Shown: positions 26,126 through 34,428 of the stretch, piece after piece
Numbering within the stretch: position 1 is the stretch's first letter
Layout: the number at the start of each line of letters is the position of its first letter
Assembly (NCBI GenBank): GCA_910578455.1
Contig: CAJTQA010000007.1
Span: forward strand, 1 to 64,000
Length of the DNA: 64,000 nt
Direction: 5' to 3'
Origin: an uncultured Dorea sp.
GTDB taxonomy: Bacteria; Bacillota; Clostridia; Lachnospirales; Lachnospiraceae
Position numbers and translations under genes: made by a program
The notes under the pieces: generated by a model
Databases searched by the model: none
Seen by the model: the letters and a program-made list of their open reading frames with translations, nothing else
Told to the model about the DNA's origin: nothing

Positions 26126-27190
26126 ATGGACAGGAGATGGCGTGAGCTTGCAAAGATACTGGTAAACTACTCCGTGGAGGTAAAAAAAGGTGATAAAGTC
26201 ATGATCACTATGCTGGAGCCGGAGACGGAGCCTCTTGCAAGAGCCTGTTTTGAGGAGGCCATAAAGGCAGGAGGATTTCCATTTATCGAATATCAGTCGG
26301 CGTACCTTGAAAAAGGCCTGATGATGTACGGAACGGAGAAACAGGTAAGCTGGGTAAATGAAATGTCGCTTTACGGGATGCAGTGGGCGGACTGTTACAT
26401 AGGCTTAAGAGGGGCGCGCAGCCCATATGAGTTTTCCGCAATTCCCGGAGACAGGATTGCCGCGCACAAAAAGGCAATGGGGAAGATTTCGGCAGAGAGG
26501 AACCGTACCAGATGGGTGCTGACAAGAGTTCCTAATGAGTCCTTTGCACAGCAGGCAAAAATGCCTTTTGAGGAGATGATGGATTTTTATTTTGACGCGT
26601 CTGTCAGAGACTGGAAAAAAGAGAGAGGCCAGCTTCTGAAAGTCAGGGATCTCCTTGCGTCCGGGCATCATGTGCGGGTGACGGGAAAAGAGACTGACAT
26701 ATCCTTTGACACGGAGGGAAGGGTCTATGTGGCGGCGGACGGGCATATTAACATGCCGGACGGGGAAGTCTATACATGCCCGGTAGAAACGTCTGTTAAC
26801 GGAAACGTGTATTTTGAATTCCCCGGCGCGTATGCGGGAAACTATATCGAAGGAATCCGGCTGCAATTCGAAAACGGGAGGCTGACGCGGTGCCAGGCAG
26901 AGACGAACGAAGAACTTCTGAAGGAAATACTGTCCATAGACAGCGGCGCGGCGGTGCTGGGAGAATTTGGGATCGGGCTGAATTACGGAATTTCCCGGTA
27001 TTGCGGGGATATCCTTTATGATGAGAAGATCGGCGGAACGATTCATTTTGCCATGGGACGCGGGTATCCGGAGTGCCTTGGGAATGACGGCTCTGCGCTG
27101 CACTGGGATATCATCAAGGACACACGGAAGGAAGGCGCGGTTTACTTAGACGGCAGGAAGGTGATGGAAAATGGGGAATGGTTTGTATGA
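26126..27190 (+). CDS. M29-family metallopeptidase (AmpS/AmpT-like aminopeptidase)
   Basis: A 354-residue protein. All expected M29 ligands are visible: Glu214 (PDGEVYTCP), Glu280 (LGEFGIG), His307 and Tyr314 (GTIHFAMGRGYPE), His326 and Asp328 (LHWD). Glu-to-Glu, His-to-Tyr and His-to-Asp distances equal those of Thermus AmpT as I recall them (250/316, 345/352, 376/378). Family members remove N-terminal amino acids using two metal ions. Its presence among sugar genes suggests amide or peptide hydrolysis of an imported conjugate. The last 20 bases overlap the start of the next gene. Confidence 0.9.
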   Translation: MDRRWRELAKILVNYSVEVKKGDKVMITMLEPETEPLARACFEEAIKAGGFPFIEYQSAYLEKGLMMYGTEKQVSWVNEMSLYGMQWADCYIGLRGARSPYEFSAIPGDRIAAHKKAMGKISAERNRTRWVLTRVPNESFAQQAKMPFEEMMDFYFDASVRDWKKERGQLLKVRDLLASGHHVRVTGKETDISFDTEGRVYVAADGHINMPDGEVYTCPVETSVNGNVYFEFPGAYAGNYIEGIRLQFENGRLTRCQAETNEELLKEILSIDSGAAVLGEFGIGLNYGISRYCGDILYDEKIGGTIHFAMGRGYPECLGNDGSALHWDIIKDTRKEGAVYLDGRKVMENGEWFV

Positions 27191-27911
27191 CACGGAGCCG
27201 GTAAAGCTGCTGGCAATTTCCGCAAGCCCGAGGAGGAACGGGAACAGCCAGTTTCTTCTGGATACTGTGCTCGAATATACGAGGGAGCAGAAATTTGCGG
27301 TCGAGACAAAGAGGATCAGCTTGGCGGAGAAGAAGGTATCAGCCTGCATCGGCTGCCTGGCATGCTACAGCAATGGCGGAAAGTGCGTGATAAAAGACCA
27401 GTTTGAGGAAGTGAGGAGTCTCTGGAAGGAGGCAGACTGCATCCTTTACTGCACGCCGGTCTACGTGGCGGGGCTACCGGGCCAGCTTAAGTGCCTGATC
27501 GACCGCCTCAGCAATGCGGATTACGGGCTGTCGGTAAGAGGCGCAAGGCATATGAAGACAATCGGCGTCATTGCACAGGGCGGTGATTTCTTCGGCGGAG
27601 GCGCGGAGCTGTGCATGGTAGATATTATGAGGCATGCCGCCATGATGAACTGCGTCTATGTGCCGCCGGATGCCTCCTATATCGGTTCCGGGGGATGGGT
27701 CTGGGATTCCCATGCCGATGCCATGAGGGAAAAGGCAGAGCTTATGACGGAGGATTACAGGCTCACTTTGGAGACGGCAAAAAGCGTGATCACGCGCTCC
27801 GTAGAGATGGCGGCAATTATCAAAAGCGGGGCGGCGCAGTTAAGAGGGAGGCTGGGAACAGATCCCTCGTACCAATATTTTTATGACAGGAACATCTCCG
27901 GGGAGGAATAA
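27171..27911 (+). CDS. Flavodoxin-fold NAD(P)H-dependent FMN reductase family protein
   Basis: A 246-residue protein with the FMN-phosphate loop ISASPRRNGNSQFLL, the Cys-containing CIGCLACYSNGGKCVIKD segment common in iron-sulfur-flavoprotein-like or quinone reductases, and the CTPVYVAGLPGQLKCLIDR flavin-contact motif. It probably reduces a small molecule with NAD(P)H, and the partner is unknown. Its ATG lies inside the M29 gene (20-bp overlap) after GGAAGGTGATGGAAA, indicating tight coupling. Confidence 0.86.
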   Translation: MGNGLYDTEPVKLLAISASPRRNGNSQFLLDTVLEYTREQKFAVETKRISLAEKKVSACIGCLACYSNGGKCVIKDQFEEVRSLWKEADCILYCTPVYVAGLPGQLKCLIDRLSNADYGLSVRGARHMKTIGVIAQGGDFFGGGAELCMVDIMRHAAMMNCVYVPPDASYIGSGGWVWDSHADAMREKAELMTEDYRLTLETAKSVITRSVEMAAIIKSGAAQLRGRLGTDPSYQYFYDRNISGEE

Positions 27912-27913
27912 GC

Positions 27914-29413
27914 ATGGCACTCATACTTTCGTTGGATGTGGGAACTACAGGGCTAAAGACAATACTTGCCGATGAGTCGGGGAATATCGTTGGCAGCAGC
28001 AATATCGAGTACGGCATGATCCAAAGGAGACCGGGTCATGCAGAGCAGTCTCCGCTGGTGTGGTGGGATGCGGTGCTTAAAAGCCTTCATGAAGTCCTTG
28101 ACGGACGTTTCGCAGGAGAAGTCCGGGCAATCGGGGTGTCCGGGCAATTCCAGAGCCTTGTGATGCTGGATGGGAAGCATAATCCCCTGCACAATGCGAT
28201 TCTCTGGTGCGACCACAGAGGAGACGCGTTTCTTTCGGAGATAACCGAGAAGATTGGCGGGGAGAGGCTCTTTCAGATAACGGCGAATCCGGCGCTCTCG
28301 GGATCTACGGTCTCCAGCCTTCTTTGGGTGAAGAAGAATCTTCCGGACATTTTTAAGAAATGCCGCCATATTATGCTGCCGCATGAATATATCCGTTTCA
28401 GGCTTACCGGGAAATGCGTGACAGACGTGACTTCGGCTTCCAGCATGCAGCTTTTGAATGTACCCGAAAGAAGATGGGCAGATGAGCTGTTCGAAGAATT
28501 GGGGATAGACCGGGGTGTGGCAGGGAAACTGTGCGAGTGCGCGGAAACAGCCGGTGAGACGACGGAGGAGATCAGAAAGGCGACAGGGCTGCCGGCAGGG
28601 ATTCCGGTCATTGCCGGCGGGGGAGACAGCGTGGTCTCCGCCATAGGCACGGGAGCCGTCAGAGAAGGAGAATGTTTTACATCCGTCGGCACGTCGGGCA
28701 TCATCTGCACCAACACGAAAGAAATCAGAGTAGATGCAAAAGGGCGTGTGAACACGTATTGCAGCGCGGTTCCGGGAATGTGGTCAGTCATTACGTGCAG
28801 CATCACTTCCGGGTACTCGCTGAAATGGATGAAAGAAAACTTCTGCTTATCCGATGGGGAGACGGCAAAAGAAAGAGGCATGGACATATACAGCCTGATG
28901 GATGAGATGGCGGGCGGCGTTGCTCCAGGGGCGGAGGGGCTTATCTTCCTTCCGTACCTGATGGGCGACCGGACGCCGCACCTTAATCCGGACGCAAAAG
29001 GTGTGTTTTTCGGGATAACGTCAAAGCACGGGCGGGCAGAATTTATTCGCGCGGTGATGGAAGGCGCGGCTTATTCTCTGGCTGAGGGAACGGATATTTT
29101 CCGGGAGCTGGGGATAGGGCTGACGAGGCATGTCCTGTGCGGCGGCGGCGCTAGGGGCCGTACATGGAGAGGCATCCTGGCAGACATATACGGAAACAGC
29201 GTATGCACGGTGCCCAACGACAGCGGGGCGGCCATGGGAGCGGCGGTGCTTGCAGCCGTGGGGAGCGGGATTTACCGGAGCCTTGACGAGGCAGTGGCGA
29301 AAATGGTAAAGACAAATGAAGAGGAGCCGTACTCGGAGGAAAGGCACAGAAAATATATGGAACGTTTTATGGTCTACAGGGAGCTATACAGAAGACTTGA
29401 AGACTTGTTTTAG
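27914..29413 (+). CDS. FGGY-family carbohydrate kinase (xylulokinase-like)
   Basis: A 499-residue kinase with the ATPase-fold start LSLDVGTTGLKTILAD, the substrate loop ILWCDHRG, the catalytic-Asp segment IAGGGDSVVSAIGTG and the C-terminal adenine/phosphate motif HVLCGGGARGRTWRGILADIYG. It is closest by eye to xylulokinases (FNEW-free, EQSPLVWWDAV), but substrate specificity in FGGY proteins cannot be read reliably from motifs. It starts two bases after the reductase stop. It would phosphorylate the imported sugar or its aglycone-free product and so generate the DeoR inducer. Confidence 0.88.
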   Translation: MALILSLDVGTTGLKTILADESGNIVGSSNIEYGMIQRRPGHAEQSPLVWWDAVLKSLHEVLDGRFAGEVRAIGVSGQFQSLVMLDGKHNPLHNAILWCDHRGDAFLSEITEKIGGERLFQITANPALSGSTVSSLLWVKKNLPDIFKKCRHIMLPHEYIRFRLTGKCVTDVTSASSMQLLNVPERRWADELFEELGIDRGVAGKLCECAETAGETTEEIRKATGLPAGIPVIAGGGDSVVSAIGTGAVREGECFTSVGTSGIICTNTKEIRVDAKGRVNTYCSAVPGMWSVITCSITSGYSLKWMKENFCLSDGETAKERGMDIYSLMDEMAGGVAPGAEGLIFLPYLMGDRTPHLNPDAKGVFFGITSKHGRAEFIRAVMEGAAYSLAEGTDIFRELGIGLTRHVLCGGGARGRTWRGILADIYGNSVCTVPNDSGAAMGAAVLAAVGSGIYRSLDEAVAKMVKTNEEEPYSEERHRKYMERFMVYRELYRRLEDLF

Positions 29414-29433
29414 ATTCAGGATTTTGGTAAAAT
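29405..29433 (+). promoter_or_regulatory. Candidate sigma-A promoter for the radical SAM gene
   Basis: TTGTTT (29405-29410), 17-bp spacer, TAAAAT (29428-29433), starting within the last codons of the kinase gene. No clear terminator precedes it, so read-through from the operon is also possible. Confidence 0.5.
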
Positions 29434-29473
29434 AAAAATCTATAAGGATTTGATTTATCAGGAGAATGAAAAG

Positions 29474-31168
29474 ATGAAGATATTGCTTGTGGCGATTAAC
29501 GCCAAATATATACATTCCAATCTTGCAGCCTGCAGCCTGCGCGCTTATGCCAGGCGGCATGTGAGCCGAAGGGATGTGGCGATTGAAATAGCGGAGCATA
29601 CCATTAACCGGCAGCAGGACGATATTTTGAGGGATATCGCCGGACGGCGGCCGGATATGGTATGCTTTTCCTGCTATATCTGGAACATGGCATATGTAGA
29701 GGAGATTATCCGGGATTTTGCAAAAGTGTGCCCGGACGTGCCGATCTGGCTTGGAGGGCCGGAGGTATCTTATGATGCCGGGGAAGTGCTGGCAAGGCTT
29801 TCGCAGGTTTCCGGCATTATGAAGGGAGAGGGAGAACAGACCTTTGCGGAGCTGTGTGAGGGGAAACCTCTTGAAGAAATTCCGGGCATCACGTTTCGGC
29901 AAAGAGACGGAAGCATCTGTGAAAATGAGTGGCGCGAGCCTGTAGATATGGATGAGCTGCCTTTTGTCTATGAGGATATGGGAGAGTTTGAGAACCGGAT
30001 CCTCTATTATGAGACAAGCCGCGGCTGTCCGTTCTCATGCAGCTACTGCCTTTCTTCTGTGGATAAAAGACTGCGGTTTAAGAGCCTATCGCTTGTAAAG
30101 GAAGAACTGTCCGTCTTCCTGAGGGAGGAGGTGCCCCAGGTAAAGTTCGTGGACCGCACTTTTAACAGTAAAGCGTCACATGCAATGGAGATATGGAAGT
30201 TTCTTTTGGAAAATGATAACGGGGTGACGAATTTTCATTTTGAGATATCGGCGGACCTTTTAAATGAAGAAGAGCTTACCCTAATGGAAAAGATGCGGCC
30301 GGGGCTGATCCAGCTGGAGATCGGCGTGCAGTCCACAAACAGTGAGACGGTCAGGGAGATACAGAGGACGATGGATTTTGAAAAGCTGTCTCGGAATGTA
30401 ATGCGGATACGTGGGATGAACAATATCCACCAGCATCTGGATCTGATTGCCGGGCTTCCATTTGAGAATCTGAAAAGCTTTGAAAAGTCTTTCGACGATG
30501 TCTACAGGCTGAGGCCGGATCAGCTGCAGCTTGGTTTTCTGAAAGTCCTCAAAGGCTCGCGGATGGAGGAGAAGAAAGCAGATTACGGATTGGAGCATAA
30601 AGACATGCCGCCGTATGAGGTTCTTTACACGGACTGGCTGTCTTTTGAAGAGATATCAGAACTGAAAGGCATTGAGGAGATGGTGGAGGCATATTATAAC
30701 AGCAGGCAGTTTGGGCATGCCCTGGAGGAGCTGGAGAAAGAGTACGCATCGCCTTACCGGATGTACAGGGAGCTTTGGATTTATCATGAAAAAAACGGAG
30801 GGCTGGGGATGCAGCACAAAAGGAGCGCGAGATATGAACTGCTCCTGGGCTTTATGGGAGACGTATGCAAAAAGGGTGAAAATTATTGCCGGGAACTTTT
30901 GGCTTACGATTATTATTTGAGGGAGAATGCAAAGAGCCGCCCTCTTTTTGCGGGGGAGAACCGGATGGAGAAAGAACAGGCGAGGCTGTTCTACGAGAGG
31001 GAATCTAAGGAGCATGAATATCTTCCTTCGTATGCGGGATATGATAAAAACCAGCTACGCAGGATGACGCATCTGGAATATTTCCCCGAACTTGGGAAAA
31101 CAGTGCTCTTTGACTATATGGAGAAGAATCCCCTGGACCAGGAGGCAAGAACGGTTGAAATAAAATAG
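29474..31168 (+). CDS. B12-binding radical SAM protein (DUF4080 type)
   Basis: About 564 residues. An N-terminal cobalamin-binding Rossmann domain (ILLVAINAKYIHSNLAACSL; VCFSCYIWN; WLGGPEVSYD) is followed by a radical SAM barrel with the cluster motif CPFSCSYCLSS and a C-terminal DUF4080-like domain (YELLLGFMGDV). It would bind a 4Fe-4S cluster, SAM and possibly cobalamin. The reaction is unknown for this family. I chose the ATG at 29474 after GGAGAATGAAAAG; the frame opens at 29450 but without a ribosome site. Confidence 0.88.
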   Translation: MKILLVAINAKYIHSNLAACSLRAYARRHVSRRDVAIEIAEHTINRQQDDILRDIAGRRPDMVCFSCYIWNMAYVEEIIRDFAKVCPDVPIWLGGPEVSYDAGEVLARLSQVSGIMKGEGEQTFAELCEGKPLEEIPGITFRQRDGSICENEWREPVDMDELPFVYEDMGEFENRILYYETSRGCPFSCSYCLSSVDKRLRFKSLSLVKEELSVFLREEVPQVKFVDRTFNSKASHAMEIWKFLLENDNGVTNFHFEISADLLNEEELTLMEKMRPGLIQLEIGVQSTNSETVREIQRTMDFEKLSRNVMRIRGMNNIHQHLDLIAGLPFENLKSFEKSFDDVYRLRPDQLQLGFLKVLKGSRMEEKKADYGLEHKDMPPYEVLYTDWLSFEEISELKGIEEMVEAYYNSRQFGHALEELEKEYASPYRMYRELWIYHEKNGGLGMQHKRSARYELLLGFMGDVCKKGENYCRELLAYDYYLRENAKSRPLFAGENRMEKEQARLFYERESKEHEYLPSYAGYDKNQLRRMTHLEYFPELGKTVLFDYMEKNPLDQEARTVEIK

Positions 31169-31176
31169 TTCACAGC

Positions 31177-31205
31177 TTGCAAATGGCGGATAAAAAGTAT
31201 AAAAT
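31177..31205 (+). promoter_or_regulatory. Sigma-A promoter for the small membrane protein / VanW genes
   Basis: TTGCAA (31177-31182), 17-bp spacer, TAAAAT (31200-31205), beginning nine bases after the radical SAM stop. Confidence 0.65.
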
Positions 31206-31238
31206 GGTACATATATTTTGGAAAGAAGGTTAATGGAG

Positions 31239-31340
31239 ATGAATTTTAATGATAAAAGGACAAAAAGGGTTATCGCAATCGTAGTTATGGTGGTCATCGT
31301 CGCGATGGTGGCGACTTCAATCTTGCCGATCCTGGGATAG
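31239..31340 (+). CDS. 33-residue single-pass membrane peptide
   Basis: The short frame encodes a basic start (NFNDKRTKR) then one hydrophobic helix (VIAIVVMVVIVAMVATSI) and a short LPILG end. The ATG at 31239 follows AGAAGG at 9 bases and a good promoter lies about 30 bases upstream. An alternative ATG at 31233 has poor spacing. Size, topology and the charged-N-terminus arrangement recall the Prli42-type small proteins that anchor stressosomes in Firmicutes, but I cannot show homology. It lies 36 bases before the VanW gene. Confidence 0.68.
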   Translation: MNFNDKRTKRVIAIVVMVVIVAMVATSILPILG

Positions 31341-31376
31341 GGCGGTATAGGACGGCAGAAGGAATGATGGGAAGGC

Positions 31377-32921
31377 ATGGGTCAGAGGCGGAAAAGGAGA
31401 GGCGCTTATAACAGGGCGGAAAAAAAGAGAAGGATTCAGAGGCGGAAAAGGATGCGGCTCCTTTTTGGTCTCATCTTGTTTTGCTCTATTGCTGTCCTTG
31501 GCGTCTCCTATATGGTGTTCCAGAAGTTTGTGTCAAAGTATCCGGAAGATAAGATCTGTAAAAATGTATACATAGGCTCTGTCGATGTCTCCGGCATGAC
31601 TGAAAAAGAGGCGGGGAAAGTGATGGAAGAGCGCCTTGCACAGGGGAGGCAGGCATCGGTCACCGTAAAGGTGGGGGAAAAGGAAGAAACGGTAGTTCTG
31701 GAAGAGCTTGGGCTTAACCATAAAAACATGAAAGAGCAGGTGAAATATGCATTTGACTATGGAAAATCAGGAAGTCTGTGGGAACGGTTCTGGCAGCTTA
31801 AGGAGCTTTCGGAGAAAAAGAAGGTTTTTGAGGAGACGTTTACGCTGAATAAAAAAAAGACAGGAAAATTCATGGAGGAAAAGATCGTTCCGCTGGCAGA
31901 CCACGCACAGAATGCGACGATGAAGCGGAAAGGAAATGAGTTTATCGTTACGGATGAGAAACAGGGAAAGACCATCGACATCGAGAAATCCCTGGCGGCT
32001 GTGCTGAAAAGAGTGAACGACGGCTGGGCCTGCAGTGATTTTGCAGTTGAGGCGGCGCAGATGGATGAACAGCCTTCCGTGAAGGCAGAAGAGCTTAAGG
32101 AGGTCAGAGACAAGCTCGGCTCATATGCTACCGATGCGGGAGGAGGGGAGAGATGGCAGAACTTAAAGACCGGAGTAGGGAAGATAGACGGCACGGTGCT
32201 TGCCCCGGGGGAAGAAATCTCAATCCATGATGTAACGGCTCCTTATGATAAGGAACACGGCTATGTGGCGGCAGGCTCTTATGAGAACGGGCAGGTGGTC
32301 GACACTTACGGGGGAGGAATCTGCCAGGTCTCGACGACGCTTTATAATGCGGTTCTCCTTGCAGAGCTTGAGGTGACGGAGCGCTATCCCCATTCTATGC
32401 TGGTATCTTATGTGGATCCGTCCAGGGACGCGGCAATCGCGGGAGACGTGAAAGATTTTAAATTTAAAAACAGCTATAAGGCGCCGGTTTACATTGAAGG
32501 GGAAATTGACGGCGACAATCAGCTGAGGTTCACGATATACGGGAAAGAAACCCGAAAGAAGGGCAGAACGGTGGAATATGAAAGCGAAGTGACCGCCACG
32601 GAGGAGTACGGAAGAACTTATAAGGAAGATTCGGACGCGCCTCTCGGAGCTATGGATTACGAAGGGAATCCCCGCACAGGGAAGACGGCAAGGCTCTGGA
32701 AGATCGTAAAACAGGACGGAAAGGAAGTAAGCCGCGACGTGATAAACGAAAGCCGCTACCAGAAGTCCAATGAGATCATCGTGGTAGGCACGGCATCAGA
32801 CAACGGAGAGGCAACAGCGCTCGTGAGGAACGCCATAGCAACCCAGGACGGGAAAAAGGTTAATGAGGCCATCAGTAAAGCGAGAGGGCTGGGAAGGGAA
32901 GAAGATGAGACTGAAGACTGA
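31377..32921 (+). CDS. VanW family membrane-anchored protein
   Basis: A 514-residue protein with a strongly basic cytoplasmic N-terminus (KKRRIQRRKRMR), one membrane helix (residues about 28-48), an extracellular peptidoglycan-binding_4-like region (NVYIGSVDVSGMTEKEAGKVME) and a VanW domain (GEEISIHDVTAPYDKEHGYV, YGGGICQVSTTLYNAVLLAEL, ERYPHSMLVSYVDPSRDAAI). VanW domains are common in clostridial envelope proteins, and a peptidoglycan-linked role is inferred rather than shown. The last 17 bases overlap the start of the next gene. Confidence 0.9.
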   Translation: MGQRRKRRGAYNRAEKKRRIQRRKRMRLLFGLILFCSIAVLGVSYMVFQKFVSKYPEDKICKNVYIGSVDVSGMTEKEAGKVMEERLAQGRQASVTVKVGEKEETVVLEELGLNHKNMKEQVKYAFDYGKSGSLWERFWQLKELSEKKKVFEETFTLNKKKTGKFMEEKIVPLADHAQNATMKRKGNEFIVTDEKQGKTIDIEKSLAAVLKRVNDGWACSDFAVEAAQMDEQPSVKAEELKEVRDKLGSYATDAGGGERWQNLKTGVGKIDGTVLAPGEEISIHDVTAPYDKEHGYVAAGSYENGQVVDTYGGGICQVSTTLYNAVLLAELEVTERYPHSMLVSYVDPSRDAAIAGDVKDFKFKNSYKAPVYIEGEIDGDNQLRFTIYGKETRKKGRTVEYESEVTATEEYGRTYKEDSDAPLGAMDYEGNPRTGKTARLWKIVKQDGKEVSRDVINESRYQKSNEIIVVGTASDNGEATALVRNAIATQDGKKVNEAISKARGLGREEDETED

Positions 32922-33792
32922 GAATGTGCAGTGCATGAGCGAGTCCGTCACGGTATACGGAACGACAAGAGAAACCGGACTGCATGCGCTTGCCGCTGCC
33001 GTAAATGCCCTGGAGGCGGCCGGCGGTCGGCAGATAGCGGTCAGCGTATCGGCGGAATATCCGGCGCATGCAGAGAAAGATACGATATATAAGACAGAAA
33101 AAAGCATAAAAAAAATCTGCGGGGAGAAGGGCATCTCATACATGGGAGCTCTGTTTTCGGAGAATCCGCTGCTGCCAGTGCCGGCCGTCACAGTTCACGG
33201 AATGGCATATTCAGAACAACACCGGGACACGCCTGACGGGAAGAGGCAGATGCAGGGAAAGGCAGTTGTCCTCAGCAAGTGGATCGGGATGGACGGTATG
33301 CTTCAGATTGCGGCAGAACGCAGGGGAGAGCTTGAAAAGCACTTTGCTCCGGCATTTATGAGGGATGTGTTTTCCTATCGGCAGAAGCTGTTTTCGGAGA
33401 GGGAGATAGAGATAGCGTCTGATATGGGCGTGCCGGTTGTGAGACAGATTTTGCGGGGCGGAATTTTCGCCGCGCTGTGGGAGCTTGCAGGAGAGCTTGG
33501 GTGCGGGCTTGACCTGGATCTGAAAAAAATGTCCGTCTTGCAGGAAACGGTGGAAATATGCGAATATTTTAAAATAAATCCCTATCAGCTCACATCAGCA
33601 GGCAGCCTTCTCTTTGTGACAGATGATGCAGAGCAGCTAGCCAGAAGGCTTAGGGAGGCGGGAACGGAAAGCTCTGTGCTTGGATATGTCACGGGCGGCA
33701 GAGATAAGATCATAAGAAACGGGGAGGATATAAGACATATTGACCGCCCCGCGCCGGATGAAATATTTAAGATATATGCAGGAAAAGGTTAA
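32905..33792 (+). CDS. AIR synthase-related (PurM/HypE/ThiL-like) protein
   Basis: About 295 residues. The C-terminal half (DMGVPVVRQILRGGIFAALWELA, then LQETVEICEYFKINPYQLTSAGSLLF) is typical of AIRS_C domains in the HypE/PurM/SelD/ThiL superfamily. The N-terminal half is more divergent and lacks an obvious complete ATP-binding motif. Such stand-alone members have no fixed function. I chose the ATG at 32905 (MRLKTENVQ), preceded by GGGAAGGGAAG, which overlaps the VanW gene; the frame itself opens at 32863. Confidence 0.82.
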   Translation: MRLKTENVQCMSESVTVYGTTRETGLHALAAAVNALEAAGGRQIAVSVSAEYPAHAEKDTIYKTEKSIKKICGEKGISYMGALFSENPLLPVPAVTVHGMAYSEQHRDTPDGKRQMQGKAVVLSKWIGMDGMLQIAAERRGELEKHFAPAFMRDVFSYRQKLFSEREIEIASDMGVPVVRQILRGGIFAALWELAGELGCGLDLDLKKMSVLQETVEICEYFKINPYQLTSAGSLLFVTDDAEQLARRLREAGTESSVLGYVTGGRDKIIRNGEDIRHIDRPAPDEIFKIYAGKG

Positions 33793-33804
33793 AGGAGGGC
33801 CAGG

Positions 33805-34302
33805 ATGCTGAATATCGTTCTTTTAGAGCCGGAGATACCGGCAAATACAGGAAATATCGGGCGCACCTGCGTAGCGGCAGGAACGAGGCTCCACCTGATC
33901 GAGCCGCTGGGGTTCAGGCTGGATGAAAAAAACCTGAGGCGTGCGGGGATGGATTACTGGAAGGAGCTTGATGTCAGCATTTATGCTGACTATCATGATT
34001 TTTTGGATAAGAATTCCGGGGGCAAGATCTATATGGCGACGACAAAGGCAGAAAGGGCATACACAGAGGTGTCTTATGAGCCGGATGCGTACATTATGTT
34101 CGGGAAAGAGAGCGCCGGTATTCCGGAAGAGATACTGGTAGAGCATGAGCCGGAATGCATCCGCATCCCGATGGTAGGGGATACCCGTTCCCTGAACCTT
34201 GGTAATTCGGTGGCAATCGTATTGTACGAGGCATTGCGCCAAAACGGGTTTCCGGGGATGAACCGGGCGGGAAAGCTCCATGACCTTATGTGGAAAAGAT
34301 AG
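33805..34302 (+). CDS. trmL: tRNA (cytidine/uridine-34 2'-O)-methyltransferase
   Basis: A 165-residue SPOUT methyltransferase, the size of TrmL/YibK. The opening LNIVLLEPEIPANTGNIGRTC, the FGKESAGIPEEI loop and the knot segment IRIPMVGDTRSLNLGNSVAI are diagnostic. It methylates the wobble ribose of tRNA-Leu isoacceptors using SAM. The ATG follows AAAGGAGGGCCAGG. It is probably the last gene of the VanW transcript. Confidence 0.95.
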   Translation: MLNIVLLEPEIPANTGNIGRTCVAAGTRLHLIEPLGFRLDEKNLRRAGMDYWKELDVSIYADYHDFLDKNSGGKIYMATTKAERAYTEVSYEPDAYIMFGKESAGIPEEILVEHEPECIRIPMVGDTRSLNLGNSVAIVLYEALRQNGFPGMNRAGKLHDLMWKR

Positions 34303-34312
34303 AAGACAGCAT

Positions 34313-34339
34313 GCCAAAGCAAGCCAAAATGGTGCCAAA
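34313..34339 (+). repeat. Three phased GCCAAA repeats upstream of the V-ATPase promoter
   Basis: GCCAAA occurs at 34313, 34323 and 34334, i.e. 10 and 11 bp apart on the same helix face; the last two extend to GCCAAAATG. The last copy ends 15 bp before the -35. This could be an activator site, though chance in an A-rich stretch is possible. Confidence 0.4.
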
Positions 34340-34353
34340 ATGATATAAACATA

Positions 34354-34382
34354 TAGACTTTCACAAAAAATCATATTATAAT
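34354..34382 (+). promoter_or_regulatory. Sigma-A promoter of the V-type ATPase operon
   Basis: TAGACT (34354-34359, four of six matches), 17-bp spacer, TATAAT (34377-34382). The ATG of the first gene is 47 bases after the -10 element. Confidence 0.7.
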
Positions 34383-34428
34383 GATGAGTATGGGAGTTTT
34401 TAGCAATTAAGAGAGAGGTGGTGAAGTG

